Below, piece by piece: positions 10,536 to 21,565 of a stretch of DNA of 64,000 nt. Both the position numbers and the translations under genes were made by a program. This stretch comes from Solicoccozyma terricola (Eukaryota > Basidiomycota > Tremellomycetes > Filobasidiales > Piskurozymaceae): the NCBI GenBank assembly GCA_001600875.1, contig BCLD01000002.1, forward strand, positions 1,132,057-1,196,056, read 5' to 3'. The notes under the pieces were generated by a model. That model ran no database searches. It was not told the DNA's origin and saw only the letters and a list, made by a program, of their open reading frames with translations. How positions within the stretch are numbered: the stretch's first letter is position 1; each line of letters begins with the position of its first letter.

Positions 10536-11749
10536 CTACAGGCTGTTGGCCAGCCTCATCCCGAATAACATCGACACTCCAAAAGACAGCAACCCATAGA
10601 CCAGGCCAGATTCCTTCGGCATACCATCAAATATCACTTGGGAGACGACCTCGCCCAGGTTCACGATGGCTGGCCCTGGACAGACGCCGCATAGTCCCCA
10701 GCCCACTCCAAAGAACGCGGCGCCACTGATCAATCGCCCGTCAACTTCGCGTTTTTTCGAGACCTGCCACGATTCCCATGCAAAGTTCGGTCGCTTTGTC
10801 GCTCCGCCTCGCTTGGCCTTGTAACCGTGACGACTGTGATGTCGGTAATAGTGGACGGCGTTAGGTAAAACGCCGCCCAAGACGATCATGAACAGGGACG
10901 GATCGAAGTGTTGCAAAGAAGGCAGCCGCAAGAACGATAGCACCTTGAGTGGTGAAACCATCCCCGACATGGTCAGGCCCATGGAGAAAGTGAGACCCGA
11001 CAGGAAGTAAGGGATCCCACGATGATGGCTATCGGCGTACTTGAGTCCACCGAGATAGAGCCGAGCAAGCCGATGGATTGCCGTGAGTGTAGCCGTAACG
11101 CCGGCCAATGTCGCAACAGTAGACAAAGGTGGGGTTATCAGTCGGTACGCTGGATCATGAGAGGAGACGTGCGTAATCGACAAAGGAAAGATATTAGCGG
11201 TCACCAGCGCCGTGCTAAAAAATGTTGCGGAGGCGGCGATTGACCGTGGAGAGCCTCGCGAGACCCCGCACAACAGGTGTCCGCTAAGATGTCACTTCGT
11301 CGGATCAACCTCGGGATATTCGCGCTGACCATCAATATCAAAGTGAACTCACCTGGTACAGCCCGATCCCAGCTGCGACCAGATCGTAAGGAGTGCGTGA
11401 GTAACCTTTGGGTGAGAGTTAACATCATCTTTTCTGCGCGGCGTACCCTACTACCCATTCCTACCAAAATTCCGGCCGTCACCAAACGTCCGAGAGGTTG
11501 TGTCGACCATAGTTCGAGACTCGGGTCAGGCATAAGACGGCTAAGGCCCGTCGCACGATTGATGATCGGTCCAAGGATGAGGCCGGTGAGCGCGGACCAA
11601 CGCCAATATAGCTTGTCTCCAAACACCGCGCCTTCGATGAGGCCCGAAACACCAAAGACTCGACCACAGTCGCGTAGCAGAGATGAAGTGGAAATGTGGA
11701 GCAGAATGCCCCCCAAGGTACTTTCCACAGCGGTGAACATGACCGGCAT
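10536..11749 (-). CDS. YeeE/YedE-family sulfur permease, 356 aa
   Basis: Three-exon minus-strand model: 11447-11749, a 20-nt micro-exon 11353-11372 and 10536-11283, introns of 74 and 69 nt. The joined frame gives GMGSR then LGSGCTSGHLLCGVSRGSP, the first conserved Cys signature of PF04143, and the C-terminal half carries GVGWGLCGVCPGPA, the second. The product is polytopic with about nine or ten hydrophobic segments. In bacteria YeeE (TsuA) imports thiosulfate through conserved cysteines; fungal members are thought to move reduced sulfur, which is inferred here. Start chosen at MPVMFTAVES; the internal Met at residue 4 is also possible. Its neighbour is the persulfide dioxygenase at 13358-14558, on the same strand, as in bacterial sulfide-detoxification operons. 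Confidence 0.9.
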
Positions 11750-12543
11750 TCAACGCTTTCTTTCTTCTATCACAAGTGGTGAAAATGGGCCTCAATATTC
11801 GAACCCTATGACTAGAATCATCGAGTTCTAATTGTTATGACGTCATATCAAACGCCGAAGACCAGGCTAGCGGGTTTTGAGACTGCTTTTCCAATGTTGG
11901 AAGCCGACCACCGCTAGGCTTCTTGGCCGCGGGCAGATGTATAGATAGACATGGAGCAAGCCAGATGACCTCACTCCAACCCCGTCTCCAGACACCGTAT
12001 CCAAACGCCATCATCAAACCGCGCCCCAAACAGTGACTCCAAATCCCCGTCTTCAGATCCAGTCGCCGCCCGTCTCCGACCCTCAATACTAAATCGCTGC
12101 TGGTTGGTCGAAGTAGAGATCCACATCTCATTCACATTGCTCTAGTCATTTGCAAGCAGCCAGGTAAGTCCTACACCTCGTCACAGTGGGTTTGGGGTAA
12201 CTGAGACTCGGATGCAGTCGCTCCCAATGTGTCGCCAAATCATCTGCGAAAGCTGCCGGAAAAAGACTTGGGTTGGTTGCGGTAGGTTTTGTAACGCTGT
12301 GCACAATCATACTGGAATGTTGACGAGGCTGACGCTTGTATGCACTACCAAAGGTCAACACATCGAGACTCGAGTGAGTATGTGCAATTATGGTCCATTC
12401 CACTAATAGGGATAACACCAGACTTGAATATACCGTTGCAGGCTGTCAAGGAAGTGCCACACTCGGATCGATGCCCCTCGTGGGAGAAGGGAGGCAGCGG
12501 TGCCTGCGTATCCAATGAGATTAGGAAAGCAACTGACGCAGTG
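11750..12543. other. Spacer between permease start and LTR copy 3
   Basis: About 790 bp with no supported gene. Open frames on the minus strand at 11835-12131 and 12146-12418 have no recognisable family sequence. The left end should hold the permease promoter. Confidence 0.4.
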
Positions 12544-13275
12544 TGTCAGGTGCCAGATCTTCAGGGCTACGAGGATTCTACGAAGAATCGGTGGCCGGAG
12601 ATGTGATATGGCAGGTGACGGATGATCGGGCCTCTCGCAGTTGGATTCAGATCTACAGCTAAGTCGAGCGAAGAGATGAAGACAGCGGGGAATGTTCGGG
12701 CTGAAGGAGAGGTCGGTGCCCGGAGGGTGAAGAGATGAGGAGCGAGATGTGTGTGTGTGTGTATGTGTGTGTGTGTGTGTGTGTGTCGAGGGCNGAAGAG
12801 GGTAGCTAATCCTAGGGCCGATCGATGAGGTGTGGAGATGCACAGACGTTGTATACTCCGAAGACTTGGTCTAATACAAGGTGAGGAAAAGGGGNAAAGA
12901 CCGTCCACCGAAGGGTAGAGGCCCCCGCTATATATACAGGGGACATCTCGCTGAGCGAGATGTCAAAGAGCGAGAAAAAAGAGAAAAAGAGCGCCGGGGA
13001 ACCGGTCTGGAGAGATACGAAGTCCGGCGAGCAAGAGAGGCTGACCAATCGGCGTCGAGACCTTCTCGGAGCGGTGTTCCAGGCGAGCGAGTCGGCGAAT
13101 CCATCGGGGGTGACGTCGACGAGAGGTTAGATGGGGATTCGTTGTTGGGGAATCGTCGCCTTAACTGATATGAGGGCTCCGGGATTCGTAGCCCGGAGCA
13201 CCGCGGATGGAGAATCGGTGGGCGAGATCCGCGGATCGGTGAGGATTCGGGCCTGAGATGGGTCGTATCCTTACA
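12544..13275 (+). mobile_element. Solo LTR, copy 3, with 5-bp target duplication CAGTG
   Basis: A 732-bp copy of the TGTCAGG...CCTTACA LTR family flanked by perfect CAGTG duplications (12539-12543 and 13276-13280). It is about 120 bp longer than the other copies; part of this is a (TG)n tract at about 12748-12786. A 21-bp palindrome with one central base lies at 12943-12963, and two Ns (12794, 12895) mark uncertain bases. Its right edge lies only ~80 bp 3' of the persulfide dioxygenase stop codon. Confidence 0.92.
12748..12786. repeat. (TG)n microsatellite inside LTR copy 3
   Basis: A run of TG dinucleotides interrupted once by TATG. Absent at the corresponding place in LTR copies 1 and 2. 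Confidence 0.9.
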
Positions 13276-13357
13276 CAGTGACCAAATAATTTTGTATTCT
13301 CGTGAAACCACTGACTATACAAGAGTGCACTGCTCAACATATGCTCAAATTCATTGA

Positions 13358-14558
13358 CTATGGCAGGTCACCTTTGAGAGGTGTTCTAATAAACCTTCGG
13401 CCCATCTCATCGGGCGGAGGCATGCGCCCCGCGCGAAGGTTGACTTGCAGGGAAGCGTGGAGTAGCCTTGGCGAACCCAAACTAGCATCCCGCTGCTCAC
13501 GCATCTTCACAAAGTCTTCCAGGCCGACGCCTAGATGTTTGTTGCTTTCGATCTGTTGAGAAACAGAACTCATGCACGACTTATCTCGCCCAACAGGGTA
13601 GTCGTGGCCTGACACGTAGGCATTTTGATCAATTCTGGTTTGGCTGGCTCTCAGAGGCTTTCACACGCACCCGAGAACACACCCACATCGCCTGCCAGCT
13701 TGAGTACTCTTTGTATAGATGCGTAAAGCGTCCTGGCGCGGCCACCTGGAAAGTCAACACGAGCCGTGCCTACGTCAGGTCTGACCGCCAGGAAAGAGAT
13801 GTGTTCAGTTCGCACACTAATGCACCGTCCGAATGTCGCAGGCACCTACAGGAAAAGGCTGTCTCCAGCGAACAGGCAATCTCCGATCAGGATGCCCATG
13901 CTGTCCGGAGTGTGTCCTGGAAGGCAGCAAGTCGGCCCATTAAGCTCTCCGAGTTGAAATTTGCCTCCATCTTTCAGGAAGCCGTCGAAGCAGTTGACGA
14001 AATCTTGTGCAGTGTAGCCATAGACTGGAGCAAAAGTTTCCTGGATCTCCTTTACTCTTGAGCCGATGAAGATAGGCACATTTCCCGATAGCAGCTGGTA
14101 TTTTAAGATGATACGATAAGAAATCAAGCAAAGAAAGGGTCGTTTATTAGCCTTGTCCGCAACGGAAGCCGCATAGACAGGACTTCACCTGTTTGAAGGC
14201 ATACGCGCCCGTAAGATGATCCGCATGGACATGGGTTTCTATGATGCGCGCTACTTGATACTCTCTCTGCTCCACGAAGGCCACCAGTTGCCGGACAGAT
14301 GTCATTTGAATATTTCCTGAGGCTGGGTCGAAGTCCAGTACAGGGTCGATTATCATTGCCTGCTTGGTCTTGGTATCAGCGACGACAAAAGACCACATCG
14401 AAGTGGCTTGGTCATAGAAACTGTGAACGATCGGGGAACAGGGGTACGCTGTCGGCAAATGCGTTTTGAATGGGACGATGACGGAATCTGCGTGAACATG
14501 TCAGCAACAAGCATGGTGTACATTGTAACGGCTAAGTAGATCTCTCACCTGCAGACAT
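13358..14558 (-). CDS. Persulfide dioxygenase-like metallo-beta-lactamase-fold protein (ETHE1/Blh type), 304 aa
   Basis: Five-exon model: 14549-14558 (10 nt), 14189-14487, 13850-14094, 13671-13780, 13358-13608; introns of 61-94 nt in consistent phase. The protein shows the MBL metal motif THVHADHLTG near residue 80, PGHTPDS, a GDSLF block followed by PDVGTARVDFPGG, and a GHDYP metal-binding segment, then SNKHL and a PRLLHASLQVNLRAG tail typical of Blh-type proteins. Family enzymes oxidise glutathione persulfide to sulfite, usually in mitochondria or cytosol; no clear presequence is seen. The pairing with a YeeE-type permease parallels bacterial sulfide-detoxification loci. A solo LTR lies just past the 3' end and could supply the terminator region. 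Strong call on family, moderate on exact substrate. Confidence 0.92.
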
Positions 14559-16282
14559 AGTGCTCGTTGAATGCTTTCTTACTCTTTCCTACACTCCAGA
14601 CTATATGACGTCCTCTTAAACTCAGGGGTTTGTCGCAAAACCCTGTCACAAAGCCCGTCTTTCAAACCTGGTCTCACGTGGAAGGAAAGACCTGTGATTG
14701 AGACTCAACTGCATGGTGCTGATGAAGCATAAGAGTCTTGTCTGCACTGAACCATGTGAACGTGAGTGAGCCTTTCGCTCAAGCTGACCGAGATAGTCTT
14801 GGTGAGAGGTGTTGACATCCCGTCTTGACCGCTGCGACTGACGCCGAAGCTCGTTTCATCCATACCGCTCATTCGCCTGTGCACCATACGACCTGATCCG
14901 ACCAGCTTCTTTCACCGGGCCCTTGCTTCTTATTGCCTTCTGCTCAGAGGTACTGGACGCCACCACGTACTGGAACTTTGGAAATATCGCATTGAACCAC
15001 ACAGGGTGCTTCCGCGCCCCCCCCCCCCCCCCCCCCCAACAGTCATCTTCCCNNNNNNNNNNNNNNNNNNNNNNNNNNNNNNNNNNNNNNNNNNNNNNNN
15101 NNNNNNNNNNNNNNNNNNNNNNNNNNNNNNNNNNNNNNNNNNNNNNNNNNNCCCCCCCCCCCCCCCCCCCCTTTTCTTTTGGGCTGCCTCCATCAGGCTT
15201 GTAGCTGAGCACTTTCTCCTGTTGCCGTACAGGAACACCCTCATCCTCACCGTCGTTGTTGCAGGGCTTCATCCTGAAAAGGCCAACATCAAGCTGACCG
15301 GCTCTTCGTTGCTATCCTTCCTCTTTTTCGCATTGGTCTTTGCAAGGGCATCACTTTGGGGACATGCTCGCCACTGAGAGAAATGGTGGATATTATTCTC
15401 CATGGCCATGCAGAACATCTTCCTTATAGTACCTGCGATACTCCTAATAACTCGTAAGGTAGGGTTACATGACTCCTTGGACTGGCTTCTACTCTCCATG
15501 CTCGCCAGCAGCGCTGGTATTCAGGTCGTTATGGTGAGAGGGAGTACACATAGAATCAACCACTCCGGTGGCTCATCTCACAACACTCGATTGGCAGGCA
15601 CGAACGTCTGGTAACCCTGAAATCCCATCCGCCATGTTAACCTCACCTTACATCGATTTTCTCATCGATCCTGGTCTATTCAAGCCCTTCACCGAACCAA
15701 AGTCACGACATCGCAATGTTCGATTGCTGTAACTGTACATCTACAGCTTGGTTGGCGGAGGCTTTCTTGGCGGTGGTGTTCAGAAAGCAGGTGGAACCCT
15801 CGCCGTCTTATGGCTCGTAATTGGGATACGGATGGCTTCCATGATATGGATTTGCTAGCTCGACACCACACCAACCCCAATGGTGACCGACAGGCCCACC
15901 TGATTTTCCACTGGTCGATGTAATGCAGGGGCCATAAAAGGAATTTTCCGCGATTATGTTGTACCATTTTCGACGTTCAAATCACAGCGAGAGCTGTGAC
16001 GTGCGTCCTCCATGTCTCATATCCATCGGAATGGCACCATGAAAGGAAAAGGATAAAGAATTCCTCTCCACGGACAAACAAGCCGCCAAAACAGTAATCG
16101 GCACTTGTTAACAAAATAGATAGCATGTTGAGCGGATATACAGATTGAGAGGTGGTTCTGGGAACGAACGCTGGCTATTTGATTTTCATAGAAGAGAGTA
16201 GAAATCAGAACGTTGTCTATTCCAATTGTTGGGATTCTTTCGTCGAAGGCACGGCAAAGAAAGAACTCTAACGCAGATGTCT
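14559..16282. other. Gene-free stretch containing the assembly gap
   Basis: No supported gene. It contains a 99-bp N gap (15053-15151) flanked by runs of about 20 C on both sides. Open frames such as 15402-15614 plus are short, hydrophobic and without family similarity. Confidence 0.45.
15017..15171. other. Poly-C flanked assembly gap
   Basis: 21 consecutive C at 15017-15037, then a short AACAGTCATCTTCCC spacer, 99 Ns, then 20 consecutive C at 15152-15171. Long homopolymers of this type block sequencing and can form G-quadruplex or i-motif structures. Confidence 0.95.
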
Positions 16283-18428
16283 TCACCCTTGTCGCCTGAA
16301 GGTGAGAGCAAGCCAAGCAAGTACTCTATAACCGACGACGATTGCGATGATGTACCCGGCGTAAGCGCCAAGATCGCCGGAATCATAGCCGTAGTACTTG
16401 AGGACGGAGGAGCCAGGAATTGTGGTTCCGTCCGCAGCAGGCTCAAACATGCAGTTGCCCGGACTTGCGCACTGATAGTCTCGAGCGTGGAATTCGTTCC
16501 ACATCATCGCGCGAAATGTCCAAGCTTGGTAGTCGATCTTGGTTACCCAACTTCTCCAGAAGACGTTCAAGATGGTTTCGGGTACCAGAAAGCCGTTAAC
16601 GCACATCCAAAGACCGTTGGCGAACGCAACAAGTGCGAGGGCGACGATGAAGTTCGGCATGAGCGATGCGACGAAGACGACGAGTGATTCGGCAGCGAGG
16701 AGGTCCAAGAACAGAAATCCGACAAAAGTAAAGAACCCCGTGGCGGTTGGCCAGAAGTTTGCCATCCAGTAGGCGATCACGGAGAATATAGTGACGATGA
16801 TAAAGAGATATGGCAGACCGATGAGGAAGTTGGCGGTGAGGAATGATAGTGGGCCGTAAAGACCATTGGCGCGTTCTTTGAAAAAAGTCGCCTGATCCTC
16901 GATGTAGGCAGGGATATAGGCGACAGCCATGAAGCTGAGGAAGGCTCCGCTGAAGAACATGGCGGTAATCCGGGGAGAAATGTCGGTTTCAGCGACGCCA
17001 ATCCTGAGCCACGTCGTTCCCATCAAGAGGGCGAGACCTGGGTTAAGGACGTATGGCAAGCGTTAGCTCGAGAACAAGCCCAAGCTCAAGCAGGTGGCTT
17101 ACAGGTGTACATCGCGACACGAATCCAGTAAGCAATCAGATCTCGGTATGATTTGATCCAATTGCGATGAAGCAGATGGAGAGGTTGCATCATCTTGGCT
17201 CCTCTGCTTGTGGCTGTGAGTTCCAGTCCTCCCTTTTCATTCGCAAAGGTCGCAACGGATTGGCGTGATAGGCTATGAGCGTTCCAAGCGTCTGTTATGT
17301 ACTTGAGTTTCTGTAATCCTTCGTCGTGGTTTTTCGCAAAGTCAGTGTCGACAATCTCGAGAATCCATTCAGCAGGATTTGTCTGGGTTGGCATGTGAAG
17401 ATCGATCGACTGGAAGTAAGATGACAGCTGGTTCAAAGGGGCACCGTAACAGAGACGTCCCTTGGCAAGTAGATAGACCTGGTCGAAGACGTTGAAGGTT
17501 TTAGTCGAAGGTTGGTGAATGGAGGCTATGACGATGAGCTAGACAAGACAGCTTTCAGCCACATGCCGGCGCGAACAGCGCACAGTAACTCACCCTATTC
17601 TTGCGTGCAACCTCCTTCAAATAGGAAACAATCTCATAGGAGGCAACACTGTCCAATCCGCTGGTAGGTTCATCGAGGAAGAGAATTTTTGGGGACGTGA
17701 TCAATTGGCTTGCGACCGAAACTCTCCTCTTTTGCCCTCCGGAAAGACCTTTCTGTATGGGAGTGCCAATAATCATGTTTGCCTGATCCTTGAGACCAAA
17801 TGAGGATAGAAGCATTTCGACCCGGTGTCTCAGTTCGGTTTTTGACACAGGGCTGCGACCAGCAAGAGGACCGAAAGGGGTCAGTTAAATGCCTTGAACG
17901 GCGCCATGATCGTATAGACCCACTCTGAGAGGCCCAGCTTGGCTGCGAAGCTGAGTGTTTCGGCAGTGGTGATGCTACCGATAAGATGGTCTTGTTGCTC
18001 GACATAGCTAGAGGTCTGCCGAATATTGTTGACATTGGCATGCACGTTGTTGATAAACATCTCGCCGCTAGTCTTTGCTTTGGGAGGCAATCCTCTGTGG
18101 GCTAGCCGATTTAGAAGCATAGTCTTTCCGGATCCGGACGGACCCATGATAGCGACCAGCTCCCCTGTAGAACCCACGGGGAGATGGAGACCTGAGCATG
18201 CGGTTGTTCCCAAACGGATCAAGAGAACTCACCTGCCCGTGCTTCCCCCCGAACTCCAGCAAGGAGGACTTTCTCAGATTTGGAACCTCTGGCAGGCAAC
18301 GTGATATTGATATCTTGCCATCGGAAGACGTCGACACTATCATTGTAGAGACCGGCGAACTGGTGAATCCCACCCAACTCGGTGTCATTTTCGGACATTT
18401 CCGACTCCAAGGGTCTTGTAGATGACAT
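16283..18428 (-). CDS. ABCG-family half-transporter, 628 aa
   Basis: Five exons on the minus strand: 18233-18428, 17924-18164, 17594-17852, 17103-17538, 16283-17037, introns 55-71 nt, all in phase. The N-terminal nucleotide-binding domain shows Walker A GPSGSGKT (~residue 72), Q-loop SSYVEQQD, signature LSGGQKRR, Walker [13 protein letters not shown] and the switch His in IASIHQPS. The C-terminal ~250 residues form the membrane domain with an extracellular loop rich in Cys and Pro. The domain order is the reverse type (NBD then TMD) of ABCG/WBC half-size transporters, which work as dimers exporting lipids or xenobiotics. It lies between the sulfur pair and the arsenic genes, so a role in metalloid or thiol-conjugate export can be guessed but is not shown. 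Confidence 0.95.
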
Positions 18429-19488
18429 GGTGTAAGCGTTTGCTATCTGTGACCTTGGCGTACGGCGAGGCTTGAGAAGTAGGCTTATACTTAGGTGTTT
18501 TAGCGAATTATTGCAATGAAATGGAAAGACGGGAAGTGGTGGCGGGAGTCTGGCAGGGGTCGCAACTTGCGATCTCTTTATATATACGTTCTTTGAGCGT
18601 TTGAATGTTGATCCTCACGTATATTCATTCGGAAGCTCAACCATGACAAAGCCCTGGAACGAATGGCAGGGGTTCGAAGGTATCCGACTCAGGTTTCCAC
18701 AACTCGGACGAACGGATATTGGGAAATACGAATGGAAGAAGGGTCACAAATTCCGAGTTCCCTATCATTATCAGGCATCTGCTTCATTCGCCGCAGCAAA
18801 ATCCGAATTCCATAGCTTATTGCTGCCTTGGGAAATACAAATGGTATTTCTTTAGCATCAGGCTTCTGCTCCATTCCCCGCACAGAAGGGTTTGGGCTTT
18901 TGCCACCGGATTACATGAACGTTGTGGCTGGCATGTCTTTTGGCCACAGGAAATGAATGGGAGATGGGTTATAAACAGAAGGTAATTGCCCCCTCAGACG
19001 GGCTTGGTCCGGGATGTCCCCGTGGGGCTATACTCGTAACCCTTCCGGCTTGCTCCCCTTTTGCATCCCCGTCTACATCCCCGTTGGCATACCTGTTGAC
19101 ATCCAGACATTTTATTTCAGGGGGCGGTTTCCAGTTTTGTGCTCGAATACATATTCTGCACTGCTCCTCCCTCCCCACCTTCGCAAAGATCGAACCCACC
19201 TCCTCCGTCCTAAGACCATCCTAATCATTATTCGAAACGCAGGCCATGGCATTCTTAGCTCAATATTATCTGAACATCACCTAGTACCAACATGGCTGCG
19301 AATACCTTGTCAGAAACGAATTTGTGCATGGCTTGTGAGAAGCCGTTGCTGAATAGTGATGCGTGAGAGTCCGTGTTCTCAGGCGGTCAGGGTGAGGTCA
19401 CTGATGTTCTGTTGTGTGTACCGCCAGGTTGTACTGCAACGACATTTGTCGGGCTCGGGTTGGTGGCAACAGACCCAAACATAACCAC
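18429..19488. other. Spacer with a degenerate ~110-bp direct repeat
   Basis: No supported gene. Two similar blocks, each with GGGAAATAC(G/A)AATGG and a GCTTCTGCT-like segment ending in CCGCA, occur near 18719-18805 and 18829-18890. The left end contains the ABCG promoter. A short period-12 composition (CCCGT(T)...ATC) lies at 19060-19105. Confidence 0.4.
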
Positions 19489-20074
19489 ATGAGAACCAAT
19501 ATGGCTACTACTCGGCTCTTCACCCTAGTCGCGACCCTGCTCCTAGTCACTCATCTGGATGGCGTCTCAGCTCAGCATTATGGTATGGGTTACGGATACC
19601 ACTTTGGCTGGCGTCACGTTTATATCATGGCCATCGTTGTTCGTGAGCATGCCGGAGCGCTCACCTCTATCTTCCACTGACATCATCGCGTTTTCCCTAG
19701 CCATCCTTTTCGTCATCATCGCCGTTCTCGTCTGGTTTTACATCTTCCGGTCTCTCTGCGGTTATCATCGTGGTCGCACCTCCCGACCGATGACCGTCCC
19801 GATGATGCAGGACCAGAGCCAGCCTTACGCCCACCCATATGGAAATCAGTATGCTGGTCAATACCGCAACACCCAGTTTCGAAATACCCAGGATAACAAT
19901 CTATACGGGCACGCAGGCTTCAGGGGTAATCAACCACCTCAGCAGCCACCCCAGGCATACACCGGCGACGGCCAGAATCAGTACTATCCGCCACGACCAG
20001 GTCAGCCGCCAAGTGAGGAGGTGAAGAAGGACGCTGGGGGCTTATACACGGACCCAGCTGAAATGAAAGGATAA
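19489..20074 (+). CDS. Small single-pass membrane protein with signal peptide and Pro/Gln/Tyr-rich tail
   Basis: Two exons, 19489-19642 and 19701-20074, joined over a 58-nt intron (GTGAGC...CCTAG), giving about 175 aa. A signal peptide (LFTLVATLLLVTHLDGVSA) is followed by a short lumenal part rich in Gly, Tyr and His, a hydrophobic segment (FVIIAVLVWFYIF) and a cytosolic tail rich in Gln, Asn, Pro and Tyr. This is the architecture of fungal Shr3-/Rcr-like or plasma-membrane tail proteins, but no family is claimed. Start could also be the Met at 19501. It lies between the ABC transporter and the arsenic methyltransferase. Confidence 0.7.
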
Positions 20075-20641
20075 TATGGCAGGAGTGTAGCTCAAGAGTT
20101 CACCTAATAAAAGGCATTATTTTGATACTAGATCTATCCTTACATTTCTCGTTCTTTGCTGTCGACTTCACAGGCATGCCTACGAAGGAGTGTCTTAGAG
20201 CTACATGCCAGAGCATGCTAGAGCAGCGGATCGCAGGACCTCCTGGTGAGATGTTGGCGTGCACCAGCCAGAGTCCCGTCTGTTGAATTTGCACGTGTTA
20301 AATTTACACGTGCTACAGCTCAACTCAACTCGTACGAGATGGGGCGCTTTTCGCGGGTGGCATCTGGCAAATGTTAGGATGCCTCTTGAAGCTTAACTCC
20401 AGTCACTCAAGGGTGTTCCAAGGACATCTATCGAGAGGTACAGGTGCTGGGCACCTTTCCTGATATTTTCAGGTGTCTCTGCTCTGTTCTGTAATCCCTA
20501 CATAGGTCGAAACTTTCTGTTCCGGCCTAACGATGAAAAACTAAGGACTTTATTGAGACCTCATCTTTACCTAATCGCCATAACAATCCTCGCTCATTAT
20601 TACATAATTACAACATAGGGCTGCACTTGAAAGCCGCTCGT
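20075..20641. other. Intergenic between converging genes
   Basis: About 570 bp between the stop codons of the small membrane protein and the methyltransferase. No gene recognised. Shared terminator region is expected. Confidence 0.4.
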
Positions 20642-21565
20642 TCACGATGCCGGTTTTCGCGCTCGGATGAACGCGCTCATGGCGGCTCCGTCTATGGATT
20701 GCAGGAGCGTATCCGCCTCGGTTTCACTCGCCATGCCTTCAACGATCTCCTTGGCGTCCTGGAGGGTGTAGACACGACTTGGCTCGATAGACACGTCCAC
20801 GAAGCCCGCTGCAGTGAGCTTGGCGGTGTACTCGGAAGTCAACAGAGCTCCTGCAATGCAGCCAGCCCACAGCTCGAGGGACTTGCGAGCGGCGTCCGGC
20901 AAGACGCGACTCAAAACGATGTCAGAGACCGCGAACAGACCGCCAGGCGCGAGCACACGGAAAGCCTCGCGTAGTGTCTGGTCCTTATCGGGCGACAGGT
21001 TGATCACGCAGTTGGAGATTACGACATCTACCGCGGCATCGGAAAGGGGAATGTTCTCGATGGTGCCTTGCAGGAACTCTGCGTTATCGATACCGGCGGC
21101 ACGTTGGTTTGCACGGGCAATGTCGAGCATCTCGGGCGTCATGTCAAGACCGTATGCTTTGCCTTGTGGGCCAACTCTTCGAGCCGAGAGGAGCACGTCG
21201 ATTCCGCCGCCCGACCCTAGGTCCAGGACACGTTGGCCTGGCTGCAGCGCGACAAGCGCTGTGGGATTTCCGCAGCCGAAGGAGGCAGCAACAGCGTCTT
21301 TCGGCACGAGAGAGGCCTCGTCGGCGCTGTACAGGTCACGAGTGATTGGATCAACGCCTTTCAATACCGCGTCCCTGGACCGACAGCAGGAGCCCTTCCC
21401 TTCCTGGACGACCTGGGTGGCCGCTTGTCCGTACTTCTCCCGTACGAGTTGGCGCATGTCAGCGCTGGTGCACGACTCGGCTTTGGAAAGGCAGCCGTTG
21501 CCACCGCAACAGCCTTTGGCAGTGGTGGTAGTGTCCGTTAAGGAGAAGGTGGGTTGCGCATCCAT
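20642..21565 (-). CDS. Arsenite S-adenosylmethionine methyltransferase (AS3MT/ArsM), 307 aa, intron-free
   Basis: A single open frame from the ATG at 21565. Residues ~16-35 are Cys-rich (CCGGNGC, then ESC), followed by GSCC near residue 60. The SAM-binding core shows VLDLGSGGGIDVLLSA, GLDMTPEML, an NCVINL segment with a conserved Cys and FAVSDIV. A WAGCIAGALL segment carries the last conserved Cys. These cysteines bind As(III) in the family, which methylates arsenite stepwise. Length and motif order match ArsM from fungi and bacteria. Absence of introns over 924 bp contrasts with the 5 exons of ArsH and 9 of ACR3 next door, suggesting recent acquisition or retroposition. An imperfect inverted repeat lies ~210 bp upstream of the start. 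Confidence 0.95.
   Translation of the reverse strand: MDAQPTFSLTDTTTTAKGCCGGNGCLSKAESCTSADMRQLVREKYGQAATQVVQEGKGSCCRSRDAVLKGVDPITRDLYSADEASLVPKDAVAASFGCGNPTALVALQPGQRVLDLGSGGGIDVLLSARRVGPQGKAYGLDMTPEMLDIARANQRAAGIDNAEFLQGTIENIPLSDAAVDVVISNCVINLSPDKDQTLREAFRVLAPGGLFAVSDIVLSRVLPDAARKSLELWAGCIAGALLTSEYTAKLTAAGFVDVSIEPSRVYTLQDAKEIVEGMASETEADTLLQSIDGAAMSAFIRARKPAS

Noticed and set aside
12740..12910. His/Thr-repeat open frames on the minus strand
   Set aside because: They are translations of the (TG)n microsatellite inside the LTR and contain Ns.
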